From: Prevotella sp. UBA5379
GTDB taxonomy: Bacteria > Bacteroidota > Bacteroidia > Bacteroidales > Bacteroidaceae
Length of the DNA: 13,648 nt
Reading direction: 5' to 3'
Assembly: GCA_002409785.1 (NCBI GenBank)
Contig: DHOX01000047.1
Location: forward strand, 48,220 to 61,867
The notes beneath the pieces are model-generated. The model made no database searches. It worked only from the letters and a program-made list of their open reading frames with translations, and was not told where the DNA came from. The translations under genes were made by a program, and so were the position numbers. Shown here one piece after another: positions 1 to 7,578 of the stretch (positions are counted from its first letter, which is position 1; each line of letters starts with the position of its first letter).

Positions 1-64
1 CCAAAATGGTGCATTTCGCTATACCAAAATGGTGCATTTCACTATACCAAAATGGTGCATTTCG
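1..64. repeat. 23-bp direct tandem repeat, about 2.8 copies
   Basis: Two full 23-bp units (1-23 and 24-46) and a partial third (47-64) share the core CCAAAATGGTGCATTTC; full units continue with R-CTATA. The array runs off the left edge, so its full length is unknown. Short direct repeats of this kind occur at the termini of IS21-family elements, and the array stops abruptly at about position 64, so it may be the end of an insertion element lying to the left. No transposase is visible, so that identity is inference only. It lies about 125 bp upstream of the lipoprotein gene. Confidence 0.8.
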
Positions 65-112
65 GTCACCGTCAGATTGTTTGAGAAAATATCTTATCAA
101 TATGATTTGACA

Positions 113-131
113 GAATGAACTAAATTCATTC
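113..131. repeat. 7-bp inverted repeat upstream of the lipoprotein gene
   Basis: The arms GAATGAA (113-119) and TTCATTC (125-131) are perfect inverted complements around the 5-nt spacer CTAAA. There is no T-run after it, so it does not look like an intrinsic terminator. It could be an operator or a leader hairpin for the gene starting at 190. Nothing else can be recognised with confidence between 65 and 189: no clear promoter and no recognisable riboswitch. Confidence 0.35.
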
Positions 132-189
132 CGCCAACGGGTTATCCTTCTGTATTCATAAAGCCGCTCGGATATAAAACCGGAAATTC

Positions 190-1365
190 ATGAAGAAAAT
201 ATCTATATTTCATTTTTTGTATGTTATTGTCCTATCTTCTGTCATCATCCTGAGTGGCTGCCAGCCACGACAGAAAGGAAATATATCTGATAAAGTTGAT
301 AGGACAGCCCCGCTCAGTGACAGCACTCGTGTCAAACTACAATATGCACAATGCTTCAAAGTGAAATACCTCAAGAATGGCATCCGCCTTATCGGCATAT
401 CTTCTTCTGAAGATACATCACGGCAGAAAACTTACCATATCGCTCTGATTCCTCGTGGGATAGAAGCTAAAGGCATACCTGAGGAATACCATGACCGGGT
501 AAGAGTTCCCATCAGAAGTTGTATTCCGATGGGGACGGAATACCTTTCAGATTTCATCGCATTGAATGCTTTAGATAAAGTTTCCGGTATCACCAATACT
601 CATTATCTGCAGAATAAAGTCGTCAAGCGTCTTGTCAAAGAAGGAAAAATAGCCAAGATAGGTTACGAGGGCAGCTTCGATCAGGAGGTCATCATGGCTG
701 CTAATCCTGATGTGATATTTATTTCCCCTTTCAAGCGCGGCGGTTACGACATACTGAAACAGACCGGCATCATCCTGGTGCCCTATCTCGGATTCAAGGA
801 ACCTACGGCACTAGGACAGGCAGAATGGATCAAACTCTTCGCTATGTTTATCGGAAAAGAGAAAGAAGCAAATACTTACTTCCGGCAGATAGTCAGACGA
901 TATAATAAGGTGAAAGCCATCGCAGCCAAAGCGAAAAATAAGCCTACCATATTCAGTGGCGACAACAAAGACGGAGAATGGTATGTGATGGGAGGCAAGA
1001 GTTTTATGGCTGAACTATTCCGCGATGCCGGAGCCCGATATATTCCCGGGAATGATAATCATACAGGTGGCTATCCTACAGATTTCGAAACCATGTACAA
1101 TAAAGCTGCTAACGCTGATTACTGGCGAGTAATCAACAGTTATCCCGGCACATTCAGCTATAATGCACTGCGGGCTGCCGATGTCAGAAATACAAAATTC
1201 AAGGCCTTCCGGGAAAAACATGTGATTTACTGCAATATCCGGACGTCAGGTTATCATGAACTGACACCTCTACATCCCGACCTGGTATTAGCTGACCTGG
1301 TATATGCCTTCCATCCAGAATTAATCAAGAATTATCACCCAAAGTTCTACGCCGTTCTTAAATGA
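190..1365 (+). CDS. ABC-transporter substrate-binding lipoprotein (cobalamin/iron-chelate type)
   Basis: This 391-residue protein starts with a lipoprotein signal: a Lys-rich n-region, a hydrophobic stretch and the lipobox LSGC with the lipidated Cys at residue 24. Mature protein should be membrane-anchored and exposed to the periplasm. From about residue 115 on it reads as a periplasmic-binding-protein-2 (BtuF/FepB/FhuD) fold, with a first lobe around MGTEYLSDFIALNAL, the segment NPDVIFISPFKRGGYD (about residues 175-190), and the linking helix GQAEWIKLFAMFIGKEKEA. The roughly 90 residues between the lipobox and this fold make it longer than the usual 280-330-residue members. The stop overlaps the permease start (ATGA), so the two are translationally coupled. 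Substrate is not decidable: cobalamin, haem and ferric siderophore are all possible. Confidence 0.88.
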   Translation: MKKISIFHFLYVIVLSSVIILSGCQPRQKGNISDKVDRTAPLSDSTRVKLQYAQCFKVKYLKNGIRLIGISSSEDTSRQKTYHIALIPRGIEAKGIPEEYHDRVRVPIRSCIPMGTEYLSDFIALNALDKVSGITNTHYLQNKVVKRLVKEGKIAKIGYEGSFDQEVIMAANPDVIFISPFKRGGYDILKQTGIILVPYLGFKEPTALGQAEWIKLFAMFIGKEKEANTYFRQIVRRYNKVKAIAAKAKNKPTIFSGDNKDGEWYVMGGKSFMAELFRDAGARYIPGNDNHTGGYPTDFETMYNKAANADYWRVINSYPGTFSYNALRAADVRNTKFKAFREKHVIYCNIRTSGYHELTPLHPDLVLADLVYAFHPELIKNYHPKFYAVLK

Positions 1366-2420
1366 GAAGAAATCCAAAGGTTCTCATACCATTACTTGCT
1401 GCCAGCATCATGATACTTTTCGTGATGAACCTTTTATTAGGATCCGTAAGCATTCCTCTCCGTGAGGTACTGCAAATCCTCGTGAGGGCAGTGCCGGAGA
1501 ATAGTACAAGAAACGATATCTGGCTTATCCATAGTAACATCATCTGGTCTTCCCGCGTTCCGCAATCCTTGACAGCCATGGCTGCCGGGGCAGGACTGGC
1601 TGTTGCGGGACTACAAATGCAGACCGTATTCCATAATCCTCTGGCCGGCCCTTCTATCTTGGGCATCTCCAGTGGTGCTGCCTTAGGTGTAGCACTGGTG
1701 GTTTTGCTATCAGGAGCAATCGGTGGATCAGCTCTCAGTAACATGGGATATATTGGAGATGCTGCATTATCCATAGCTGCCATCATCGGTGCCATGTCAG
1801 TGATGGCACTCATCACTTTCGTAGCCCAAAGGGTAAAAGGAAAAGTTACTTTACTCATTATTGGTGTGATGATAGGCTATATGACAAGTGCTATCATCGG
1901 TGTCTTGAAATATTTTAGCGACGAAGATGATGTGAGAGCCTACATGGTCTGGGGATTAGGAAGTTTTTCGCGTGTATCAGGCAATAATGTTGTGCTGTTC
2001 CTTATACTTATGGCAATTCTCCTTCCGTTGGCTTTTCTTCTGATCAAGCCCATGAATTTATTATTACTTGGTGAAGGTTATGCCCGTAATCTGGGACTTA
2101 ACATCCGGAAGGCACGGCTGGAAGTGATTCTCTGCAGCAGCATGCTGGTAGCTGTCGTTACAGCTTACTGCGGTCCCATTCTTTTCATCGGATTGGCAGT
2201 ACCACACCTTTGCCGCAGTCTCTTTAGGACCAACAATCACAGTCTCCTCGTTCCTGCGTCATTGTTTACAGGTACTGCCCTGGCACTGCTCTGTAACCTG
2301 ATTGCCCGTATGCCGGGATTTGAAGGTGTATTGCCTGTCAACTCAGTTACGGCACTCATCGGCGCGCCGATTGTGATGAGCGTACTGCTCAAGCACCAAA
2401 AAGAAGAGACCAACTATTAG
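1362..2420 (+). CDS. FecCD/BtuC-family ABC transporter permease
   Basis: A 352-residue, highly hydrophobic inner-membrane protein of the size normal for FecCD/BtuC permeases (about ten membrane helices). Family signatures are complete: RVPQSLTAMAAGAGLAVAG (about 65-83), QMQTVFHNPLAGPSILGISS (85-104), GPILFIGLAVPHLCR (271-285) and the C-terminal PVNSVTALIGAPI (325-337). The cytoplasmic loop GEGYARNLGLNIRKAR (237-252), which in this family contacts the ATPase, is intact, so the protein appears functional. It begins inside the stop codon of the binding-protein gene (ATGA). The usual third gene, a BtuD/FecE-type ATPase, does not follow; the next gene is convergent. The ATPase must be encoded elsewhere or has been lost. 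Confidence 0.93.
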   Translation: MRRNPKVLIPLLAASIMILFVMNLLLGSVSIPLREVLQILVRAVPENSTRNDIWLIHSNIIWSSRVPQSLTAMAAGAGLAVAGLQMQTVFHNPLAGPSILGISSGAALGVALVVLLSGAIGGSALSNMGYIGDAALSIAAIIGAMSVMALITFVAQRVKGKVTLLIIGVMIGYMTSAIIGVLKYFSDEDDVRAYMVWGLGSFSRVSGNNVVLFLILMAILLPLAFLLIKPMNLLLLGEGYARNLGLNIRKARLEVILCSSMLVAVVTAYCGPILFIGLAVPHLCRSLFRTNNHSLLVPASLFTGTALALLCNLIARMPGFEGVLPVNSVTALIGAPIVMSVLLKHQKEETNY

Positions 2421-2444
2421 TTCTTCCAACTGCAAACAACTTGC

Positions 2445-4496
2445 TTACCAGAATTTTATTTTTAGTCCTACGACCATCATCCTTCCTGCAGAAAAATTGG
2501 CATATCTGAGAGTACTACTGTCAATACGATCATCTTTTGTGTTGAAGATATTTTCTATGCCAATACTGGGTTGAATCGAGCATCCTCTCCCCCATTGTAA
2601 AGTTTGTATCACATTCAGATTCCAGATTCCAAAACCTGGTGCATTCTCATACTCCGGCGGATAATAGGTCTTACTCTGAAGGCGGCCATTAAAGTTGATA
2701 TCCAGTACATACTTGTGCCAGGCATGATGATAATTGGTCATGAGCGTCAAAGTATTTCTAATACTGCGTTCCAGATTTTGCCACACGCCATCTGTCTGTT
2801 GGCGTCCATAGATGCAAGCATATTTGGCAGATATATCCAATCCGTCAACCGGATTCAGTGTTGCATCTAACTGCAACCCATAGATTTGACCTTTGTCACT
2901 ATTTACATATAGGTTGTAATGGTCTGTTTTTATTGCCTGAGCATCCGTTATCTCCGGGAATTCAACACGAAGTCGGCTAAGAGATTCAGCATCCAATTTG
3001 ACAATCTTTTCCACGATCATATCATTCACATCATTGGCAAAACCAGTAATCCCAAGGCTCCAGTATTGAGCATTGTACTCAGCACTCAACGAGAAATAGT
3101 TGCTGCTCTCGGGTTTAAGGGTTTTATTGCCAATCGTTATCGTAGAAAAATTCCTGACGAAACTGATATACCGATAATAGAGTTCGTCAAGACCCGGTGC
3201 ACGATAACCGCGCGAATAGGCAGCACGCAAGACAAACCGCCCAGGAGCATACCTCAAAGCAATCTTCGGGGTGAAGTTGACGCCAAAAAGTTCATGATCG
3301 TTATAACGTGCTCCAAAAATAAACTCCAGATCTCTTGCCAACTGGGACTCATGTTGGAGATAAGCTGCCCATGTATATACATGATTGTCAACATCTCCTG
3401 CTACAGAGTTCAGGAAGTCATTACGCCAGTCGATACCTGCAATAGTGACAGAATTCCGGTAAAAGCTGAAGGTTCCTTTAAGTTCTGCTTCATACATCTT
3501 CTGAGTCTTTTTCCGGACATAATCACCGGCAGACTGTGTCGGCGTTGCCACCTTATATTCATTGCCATAACTATAGTTATCACCCGTAAGGCGAAACTGC
3601 AGGTTGGCCTCTTTTGTAAATTTGTATGTAACTCCAGTATCCCACCGCCAATCCTCTGAGCGCAGTTCATAATCAAACCCGCCGGTCGTCTCATCACTTG
3701 TTTGCGGACGATAGGTCTTATGCCAGTTATAATTCCCTTCAGCGAAAAAACTTAAATGTTGCTGAGTTTGATAGATAAAGCGCTGAGTGAACAGATTAGT
3801 CCTGAAGCCAGAAGTAAGAGGAGCCAGAGAACGTTGGACTGCTCCGGCATTTCCACTGACATATTCATAGTCGTTGTTGCGGAAATAGCCTGCCTGATCA
3901 TGACAGAACGAAGTATAACTGCCAAATCCTTTTCGATATAGATTCAGATGAACTGATTGACCGAACTGCCCTTTTCCGGATACACGGGTATCTGCAATAA
4001 AGGAAAAGGGATGGTCAGTTGGTTGATCCGTAATGATATTGATTACACCCCCTATAGCATCGCTGCCATATAAAGAAGACGCTGCACCGTCAAGTACTTC
4101 AATACGGCGTATGCCGGATAGATCCATTCTATTCAAGTCAATATTTCCAGAGATATCCCCTATCAACTTTTTGCCGTTAACTAACACCAGCACATATTTG
4201 TTTCCCAGTCCGTTGAGATGAAGATAAGAACCCGTAGAATTAGGTGACACTGACAGTTGTGGCATCATAGATGTGATGACATCCGTAAAACTGCCAAAGC
4301 CAGTCCGCTGAATATCAGCAAGTGTAATCACACGGACAGGCGTTACCGAAGAGCGCAAATATTGATGGTAACCGTCACCAGTGACGACAACAGGTCCCAG
4401 CCTTACCACTTTCCGGTTTAGCAAACTGTCCTCCTGTGCCAATACCGATATCCCGAAAAAACATAATACTATTCCGATGAATATATTTTTTCTCAT
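2445..4496 (-). CDS. TonB-dependent outer-membrane receptor
   Basis: A 683-residue outer-membrane receptor. It has a Sec signal peptide (about residues 1-20, ending VLA-Q), a possible TonB box near VVRLGPVVVTG (30-40), a plug domain of about residues 50-157 containing LVLVNGKKLIGD and RRIEVLDGAASSLYGSDAIG, then a beta-barrel ending in an aromatic residue (KIKFW). It lacks the carboxypeptidase-like N-terminal domain common in SusC-type Bacteroidetes receptors, so it resembles BtuB/siderophore receptors more than glycan importers. Its start is only 19 bp after the metY stop on the same strand, so it is probably transcribed with metY. It converges on the FecCD permease with a 24-bp gap that shows no convincing terminator. 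Ligand unknown; candidates are cobalamin, a metal chelate or a sulfur-containing nutrient. Confidence 0.92.
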   Translation of the reverse strand: MRKNIFIGIVLCFFGISVLAQEDSLLNRKVVRLGPVVVTGDGYHQYLRSSVTPVRVITLADIQRTGFGSFTDVITSMMPQLSVSPNSTGSYLHLNGLGNKYVLVLVNGKKLIGDISGNIDLNRMDLSGIRRIEVLDGAASSLYGSDAIGGVINIITDQPTDHPFSFIADTRVSGKGQFGQSVHLNLYRKGFGSYTSFCHDQAGYFRNNDYEYVSGNAGAVQRSLAPLTSGFRTNLFTQRFIYQTQQHLSFFAEGNYNWHKTYRPQTSDETTGGFDYELRSEDWRWDTGVTYKFTKEANLQFRLTGDNYSYGNEYKVATPTQSAGDYVRKKTQKMYEAELKGTFSFYRNSVTIAGIDWRNDFLNSVAGDVDNHVYTWAAYLQHESQLARDLEFIFGARYNDHELFGVNFTPKIALRYAPGRFVLRAAYSRGYRAPGLDELYYRYISFVRNFSTITIGNKTLKPESSNYFSLSAEYNAQYWSLGITGFANDVNDMIVEKIVKLDAESLSRLRVEFPEITDAQAIKTDHYNLYVNSDKGQIYGLQLDATLNPVDGLDISAKYACIYGRQQTDGVWQNLERSIRNTLTLMTNYHHAWHKYVLDINFNGRLQSKTYYPPEYENAPGFGIWNLNVIQTLQWGRGCSIQPSIGIENIFNTKDDRIDSSTLRYANFSAGRMMVVGLKIKFW

Positions 4497-4515
4497 TCAA
4501 ATCAGAACTGATGTT

Positions 4516-5766
4516 CTATAGAGATGATTCGGCAGCCTTCACAGCCTGGATAATGTCAGCTAACAGATCCTCTTTCCTTTCCAGCCCGATACTCAACCGT
4601 ACAGCAGTAGGGCGCACATCCATAGCCAGACGCTCCTCTTCTGTAAAATGAACGAAAATAGTACTTGCAGGATGAATCGCCAGACTCTTGTGGTCAAAGA
4701 GGTTTGTAGCCCTGCGTATCAACTTCAGATGATTAATAAACTGGAATGCTGTCTCCTTGCTTTTCAGGTCAATGGTGAGCATTGCGCCGGGTAACGGACC
4801 GAATTGTCTGGTGCTTATTTCATAATAAGGATTATCTTTCAAACCCGTATAACTGACTCTTTTTATTCCAGGCACTTCCTGAAGTTGCTCTGCCAGCCAT
4901 AGCGCACTCGAGGCCTGACGTTCGAACCGGAGATCAAGTGTTTCCAAACCGAGCGTTTCCATATAAGCGACCTGAGGAGTCATCAATCCTCCTAGATTTG
5001 AGATCAGTTCGGTCTTCACACGAGCCGAGAAAGCAAGTTTCCCTGCCTGTCTTGCTATACGTCTCAGTGCCGGTGAATGGGAATTTTTCCAATCGAAATG
5101 ACCGTAGTCAAGCAGCAATCCTCCTAACCCCGTGGCTCCGCCACTGATGTACTTTGTACTTGATACCACTTCGATATCAACGCCGAATTCTTTAGCATGA
5201 AAGCGCGAGAAAGGTACGATAGTGCTATCAGCAATCAAGGGTACATGATGTGCATGTGCAATATCTGAGAGACTTTTGATGTCAACTACCGTCATCTGTG
5301 GATTAGTGATGATCTCAAAGAAGATGGCTACTGTGTTTTCGTCTATCTTGCTTTCAGTATCCTTCGGATCAAGAAGATTCGCATAGCGTGTTTCAACACC
5401 AAACTCACCCAGCGTATCATGGATAAAACTGATCGTATTACCGAAAAGGTACGGAGATATAATGATGTTCTTACCTTTTGCAGCAACAGTTGTAAGGGAA
5501 TAACTTACGGCCGTCATGCCCATATTGAGTGCTGTCACAGTTGCTGCTCCCGTAACGGCCTGGACACGATGTTCAAGATACATTACTGTGGGATTGGAAA
5601 TACGTGAATAAGCAGGATCCATACTCCTTCCGGAAAAAGCGTTTTGCATGGCCAAAGCATTGTCAAACTCAAAAGCGGCAGTATAATAGACCGGCATGGC
5701 CAGTGAGCCATAAGCATCTTTCTTCGGATAACGAGTACATAAGATTCTACTTTCGTAATCACTCAT
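4516..5766 (-). CDS. metY: O-acetylhomoserine (homocysteine-forming) sulfhydrylase, Cys/Met-metabolism PLP enzyme
   Basis: A 416-residue fold-type I PLP enzyme of the Cys/Met metabolism family. Visible signatures are YSRISNPT (53-60), ALNMGMTA (79-86), the Asp-bearing LIADSTIVPF (177-186) and the PLP-lysine motif SSTKYISGG with Lys205. I chose the ATG at 5766 over an in-frame one at 5961: family homology begins right at MSDYESRILCTRY, an A-rich leader precedes it, and the upstream extension would run through the promoter and overlap hcyS. It is divergent from a sulfur-carrier operon, which favours a MetY role in which the sulfur donor is a protein thiocarboxylate, as in Wolinella succinogenes. 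Cystathionine gamma-synthase or methionine gamma-lyase activity cannot be excluded by sequence alone. Confidence 0.88.
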   Translation of the reverse strand: MSDYESRILCTRYPKKDAYGSLAMPVYYTAAFEFDNALAMQNAFSGRSMDPAYSRISNPTVMYLEHRVQAVTGAATVTALNMGMTAVSYSLTTVAAKGKNIIISPYLFGNTISFIHDTLGEFGVETRYANLLDPKDTESKIDENTVAIFFEIITNPQMTVVDIKSLSDIAHAHHVPLIADSTIVPFSRFHAKEFGVDIEVVSSTKYISGGATGLGGLLLDYGHFDWKNSHSPALRRIARQAGKLAFSARVKTELISNLGGLMTPQVAYMETLGLETLDLRFERQASSALWLAEQLQEVPGIKRVSYTGLKDNPYYEISTRQFGPLPGAMLTIDLKSKETAFQFINHLKLIRRATNLFDHKSLAIHPASTIFVHFTEEERLAMDVRPTAVRLSIGLERKEDLLADIIQAVKAAESSL

Positions 5767-5799
5767 AATTTTCTTTTTTAAAATTCTTAAAGACCTGAT

Positions 5800-5836
5800 T
5801 GCAAAGGTCGCTACATTTGGTTTCACTGGCAATACC
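5800..5836 (-). promoter_or_regulatory. putative metY promoter, mirror image of the hcyS promoter
   Basis: Read on the minus strand this is GGTATT (5836-5831), a 19-bp spacer, then GCGACCTTTGCA (5811-5800). GACCTTTG differs from the Bacteroidetes -7 consensus TAnnTTTG only at its first base, and the upstream GGTATT sits at roughly the -33 position. The metY ATG lies 33 nt further downstream. The same two blocks with the same 19-bp spacing occur in inverted orientation at 5890-5926. The repeat could equally be a regulator binding site overlapping the promoter. Confidence 0.6.
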
Positions 5837-5889
5837 ATAAGATGAGTATTCGTATCCCATAAGTTTGGTAGGTAAAATACCCCGATGGT

Positions 5890-5926
5890 GGTATTACACA
5901 CGTGCTGAAAAGTTGCGACCTTTGCA
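5890..5926 (+). promoter_or_regulatory. putative promoter of the hcyS-sir-cys operon
   Basis: GGTATT (5890-5895), a 19-bp spacer and GCGACCTTTGCA (5915-5926) give a Bacteroidetes-type promoter with a one-mismatch -7 element, 26 nt before the hcyS ATG. The 12-bp core is a perfect inverted copy of 5800-5811, and similarity extends inward (AAA-n-GT-n-GCGACC). A second exact match to TAnnTTTG on this strand, TACATTTG at 5812-5819, could start a longer leader of about 125 nt, but I see no good -33 partner for it. Confidence 0.6.
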
Positions 5927-5952
5927 CTGAAACCAAGACAAAATGAAGAGAA

Positions 5953-6168
5953 ATGGCACAAATCATTGTAAATGACGAAAAACAGGAAGTTAATCTTCCA
6001 CTGACATTAGACAAACTCATTGAGTTAAACCGAGTCTTACAACCGGATATGCTCACCGTTCAAGTTAACAGTGAGTTCGTTGAGAAAGAGGATTATGGTA
6101 CCACCGAGTTGAAAGAGGGTGACAAAGTGGACTTTCTTTACTTCATGGGTGGCGGAAGTCCCCGGTAA
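5953..6168 (+). CDS. hcyS: ThiS/MoaD-like sulfur-carrier protein with C-terminal extension
   Basis: A 71-residue ubiquitin-fold sulfur carrier of the ThiS/MoaD family. It begins with the typical short strand (QIIVNDEKQEV), has the helix around TLDKLIELN, and ends with the strand DKVDFLYFMGGG. The glycine run at 66-68 should be the reactive terminus, but three more residues (SPR) follow, so the carrier cannot be adenylated until they are removed. The JAMM protease two genes on is the obvious processing enzyme. Divergent from metY and followed after 35 bp by the ThiF-like gene. The context points to homocysteine synthesis (HcyS role) rather than thiamine or molybdopterin, since no thi or moa genes are present. 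The symbol is assigned by analogy with Wolinella. Confidence 0.82.
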   Translation: MAQIIVNDEKQEVNLPLTLDKLIELNRVLQPDMLTVQVNSEFVEKEDYGTTELKEGDKVDFLYFMGGGSPR

Positions 6169-6203
6169 ATCCTATTTCCCATCCATCAAACAGAAGATAA
6201 AGA

Positions 6204-7016
6204 ATGATTAATCTTACAGAAGAGCAAATAGAGAGATACAGCCGCCATATCCTGCTTCAGGATGTAGGTGTAGAAGGCCAGGAGAAAATCCTGCAGGCGA
6301 AAGTACTCATTATCGGTGCCGGCGGGTTGGGAGCTCCGGCTGCATTATATCTGGCTGCTGCTGGTGTAGGGCACATCGGTATCGTAGATGCTGACGTGGT
6401 AGATCTCAGCAATTTACAACGGCAGATCATCCACTTCACCAAGGATGTAGGTACGCCGAAAGTGGAGAGTGCAAAGGAAAAAATGCTGGCAATCAATCCG
6501 GACATCAAGGTGACCACTTATCATGAATTCCTCGACTCCGGCAATGCCAGAGAAATCATTGAGCCATGGGACTTCATCATTGACGGAACCGATAATTTCC
6601 CTGTGAAGTTTCTTATCAATGATGCTTGCATCATGCTGAACAAGCCTTTTTCCCACGGTGGTATTCTGAAGTTTCGGGGACAGACCTTCACTCATGTTCC
6701 GGGTACAGCATGCTACCGGTGTTTCTTCAAGGAGCCGCCACCTGTCGGAGCCGTCCCGACTTGCAGTCAGGCTGGCGTGTTAGGAGCTGTTGCAGGTATG
6801 CTCGGAACCATTCAGGCAACTGAGGCATTGAAATATATCCTCGGCATAGGAGATTTGCTCACCGACCGCCTGCTTACCTTCGATGCGAAGACCATGGTTT
6901 TCCGTACCATCAAGGTAAAGAAAAGATCCACTTGTGAGATTTGCGGTGATCACCCTACCATTGACCATCTGATCGATTATGAACAGGCTGCCTGTGATTT
7001 AAAAAGTCACGAATAG
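6204..7016 (+). CDS. hcyF: ThiF/MoeB/HesA-family adenylating enzyme for the sulfur carrier
   Basis: A 270-residue E1-like enzyme expected to adenylate the C-terminal glycine of the carrier with ATP and allow its conversion to a thiocarboxylate. Motifs in order: N-terminal ERYSRHILLQDVG, nucleotide-binding GAGGLG (38-43), DADVVDLSNLQRQ (62-74), DGTDNF (127-132), and two zinc-type pairs C170/C173 (CYRC) and C244/C247 (CEIC). C187 in PTCSQAGVLG lies where ThiF proteins carry a conserved cysteine. There is no C-terminal rhodanese domain, so sulfur probably comes directly as sulfide from the sulfite reductase encoded downstream or through its TusA domain. MoeB or thiamine ThiF function is the alternative; the neighbours favour the homocysteine route. 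Confidence 0.87.
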   Translation: MINLTEEQIERYSRHILLQDVGVEGQEKILQAKVLIIGAGGLGAPAALYLAAAGVGHIGIVDADVVDLSNLQRQIIHFTKDVGTPKVESAKEKMLAINPDIKVTTYHEFLDSGNAREIIEPWDFIIDGTDNFPVKFLINDACIMLNKPFSHGGILKFRGQTFTHVPGTACYRCFFKEPPPVGAVPTCSQAGVLGAVAGMLGTIQATEALKYILGIGDLLTDRLLTFDAKTMVFRTIKVKKRSTCEICGDHPTIDHLIDYEQAACDLKSHE

Positions 7017-7028
7017 GAAACTCTGTCC

Positions 7029-7097
7029 ATGGGAAAGGGTAAAGGCGGAAGAAAAACGATAAAACGACAAGACTATAATCAGATAATTACAGGATGA
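7029..7097 (+). CDS. possible 22-residue basic small protein (uncertain)
   Basis: The 77-bp gap between the adenylating enzyme and the protease contains an ATG reading frame of 22 codons starting MGKGKGGRKTIKRQ. Its TGA overlaps the protease ATG (ATGA), which would couple their translation, and AGGAAA lies about 10 nt upstream of its ATG. The Gly/Lys/Arg-rich start recalls tiny ribosomal proteins such as Thx, but the length is too short to judge. It may be only a chance frame in a purine-rich leader. Confidence 0.2.
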   Translation: MGKGKGGRKTIKRQDYNQIITG

Positions 7098-7489
7098 AAA
7101 TCAATGATGATGTGATACAAGTGATGATTGCACAAGCCAGAAAAGATGCCCCCGTAGAAACTTGTGGCTATCTGTTAGGGAAAGATGATATCGTGACTGA
7201 AAGCTATTGGATGGAAAACATTGACCATAGCACAGAGCATTTCTCCTTTGAACCGAAAGACCAGTTTGCCGCACTGAAATACGCCCGTAGCAAAGAGCTC
7301 AGAATTCTCGCCAACTGGCATAGTCACCCGGCATCTCCTTCACGTCCTTCACAGGAAGACATCAGACTGGCCAATGACCCTCATATCCGCTACGCCATCC
7401 TCTCTCTCTTTGAAGGAATTCACTTGAATTCTTTCAAGATTATCGAGAGTAAAGTCATTGATAAAGAAGTTCACTTTGCTGAGGATTGA
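7094..7489 (+). CDS. hcyD: JAMM/JAB1 zinc metalloprotease acting on the sulfur carrier
   Basis: A 131-residue stand-alone JAMM protein with the complete metal site: Glu22 (VETCGYLLG), His76 and His78 (NWHSHP), seven residues, Ser86, two residues, Asp89 (HxH-x7-S-x2-D). The family removes residues after the Gly-Gly of ubiquitin-like proteins. Its expected jobs here are removal of the SPR tail of the carrier and later hydrolysis of the carrier-homocysteine amide, as HcyD does in Wolinella and Mec+ does for CysO-cysteine in mycobacteria. It sits directly between the adenylating enzyme and the sulfite reductase in the same operon. No signal peptide is seen, so it should be cytoplasmic. Confidence 0.88.
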   Translation: MKINDDVIQVMIAQARKDAPVETCGYLLGKDDIVTESYWMENIDHSTEHFSFEPKDQFAALKYARSKELRILANWHSHPASPSRPSQEDIRLANDPHIRYAILSLFEGIHLNSFKIIESKVIDKEVHFAED

Positions 7490-7578
7490 TTTCCTCTGAA
7501 TGAACGGAAACATTCACAAACGACAAAAAGTAGTATTGCAAGAAGTGAATACGAAGATATTGAAAGGAATAAATAAAG

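Noticed and set aside
65..189. Cobalamin riboswitch upstream of the binding-protein gene
   Set aside because: The stretch is too short for the full element and I could not find a B12-box-like sequence.
2421..2444. Bidirectional terminator between the convergent permease and receptor genes
   Set aside because: Only a 4-bp stem (GCAA/TTGC) with no adequate T-run can be seen.
2919..3659. A 246-residue plus-strand open frame opposite the TonB receptor
   Set aside because: It lies entirely inside the receptor gene, has low-complexity translated content with no recognisable motif, and the receptor frame shows continuous family similarity.
5767..5961. A 65-residue N-terminal extension of MetY (in-frame ATG at 5961)
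   Set aside because: It would cross the divergent promoters and overlap hcyS, and family similarity starts at the ATG at 5766, which has a good A-rich leader.
5953..7489. Thiamine (thiS-thiF) or molybdopterin (moaD-moeB) locus
   Set aside because: No thiC, thiG, thiH, thiE, moaA, moaC or moaE is present. The carrier has a tail needing a protease, and the neighbours are all sulfate assimilation and metY.
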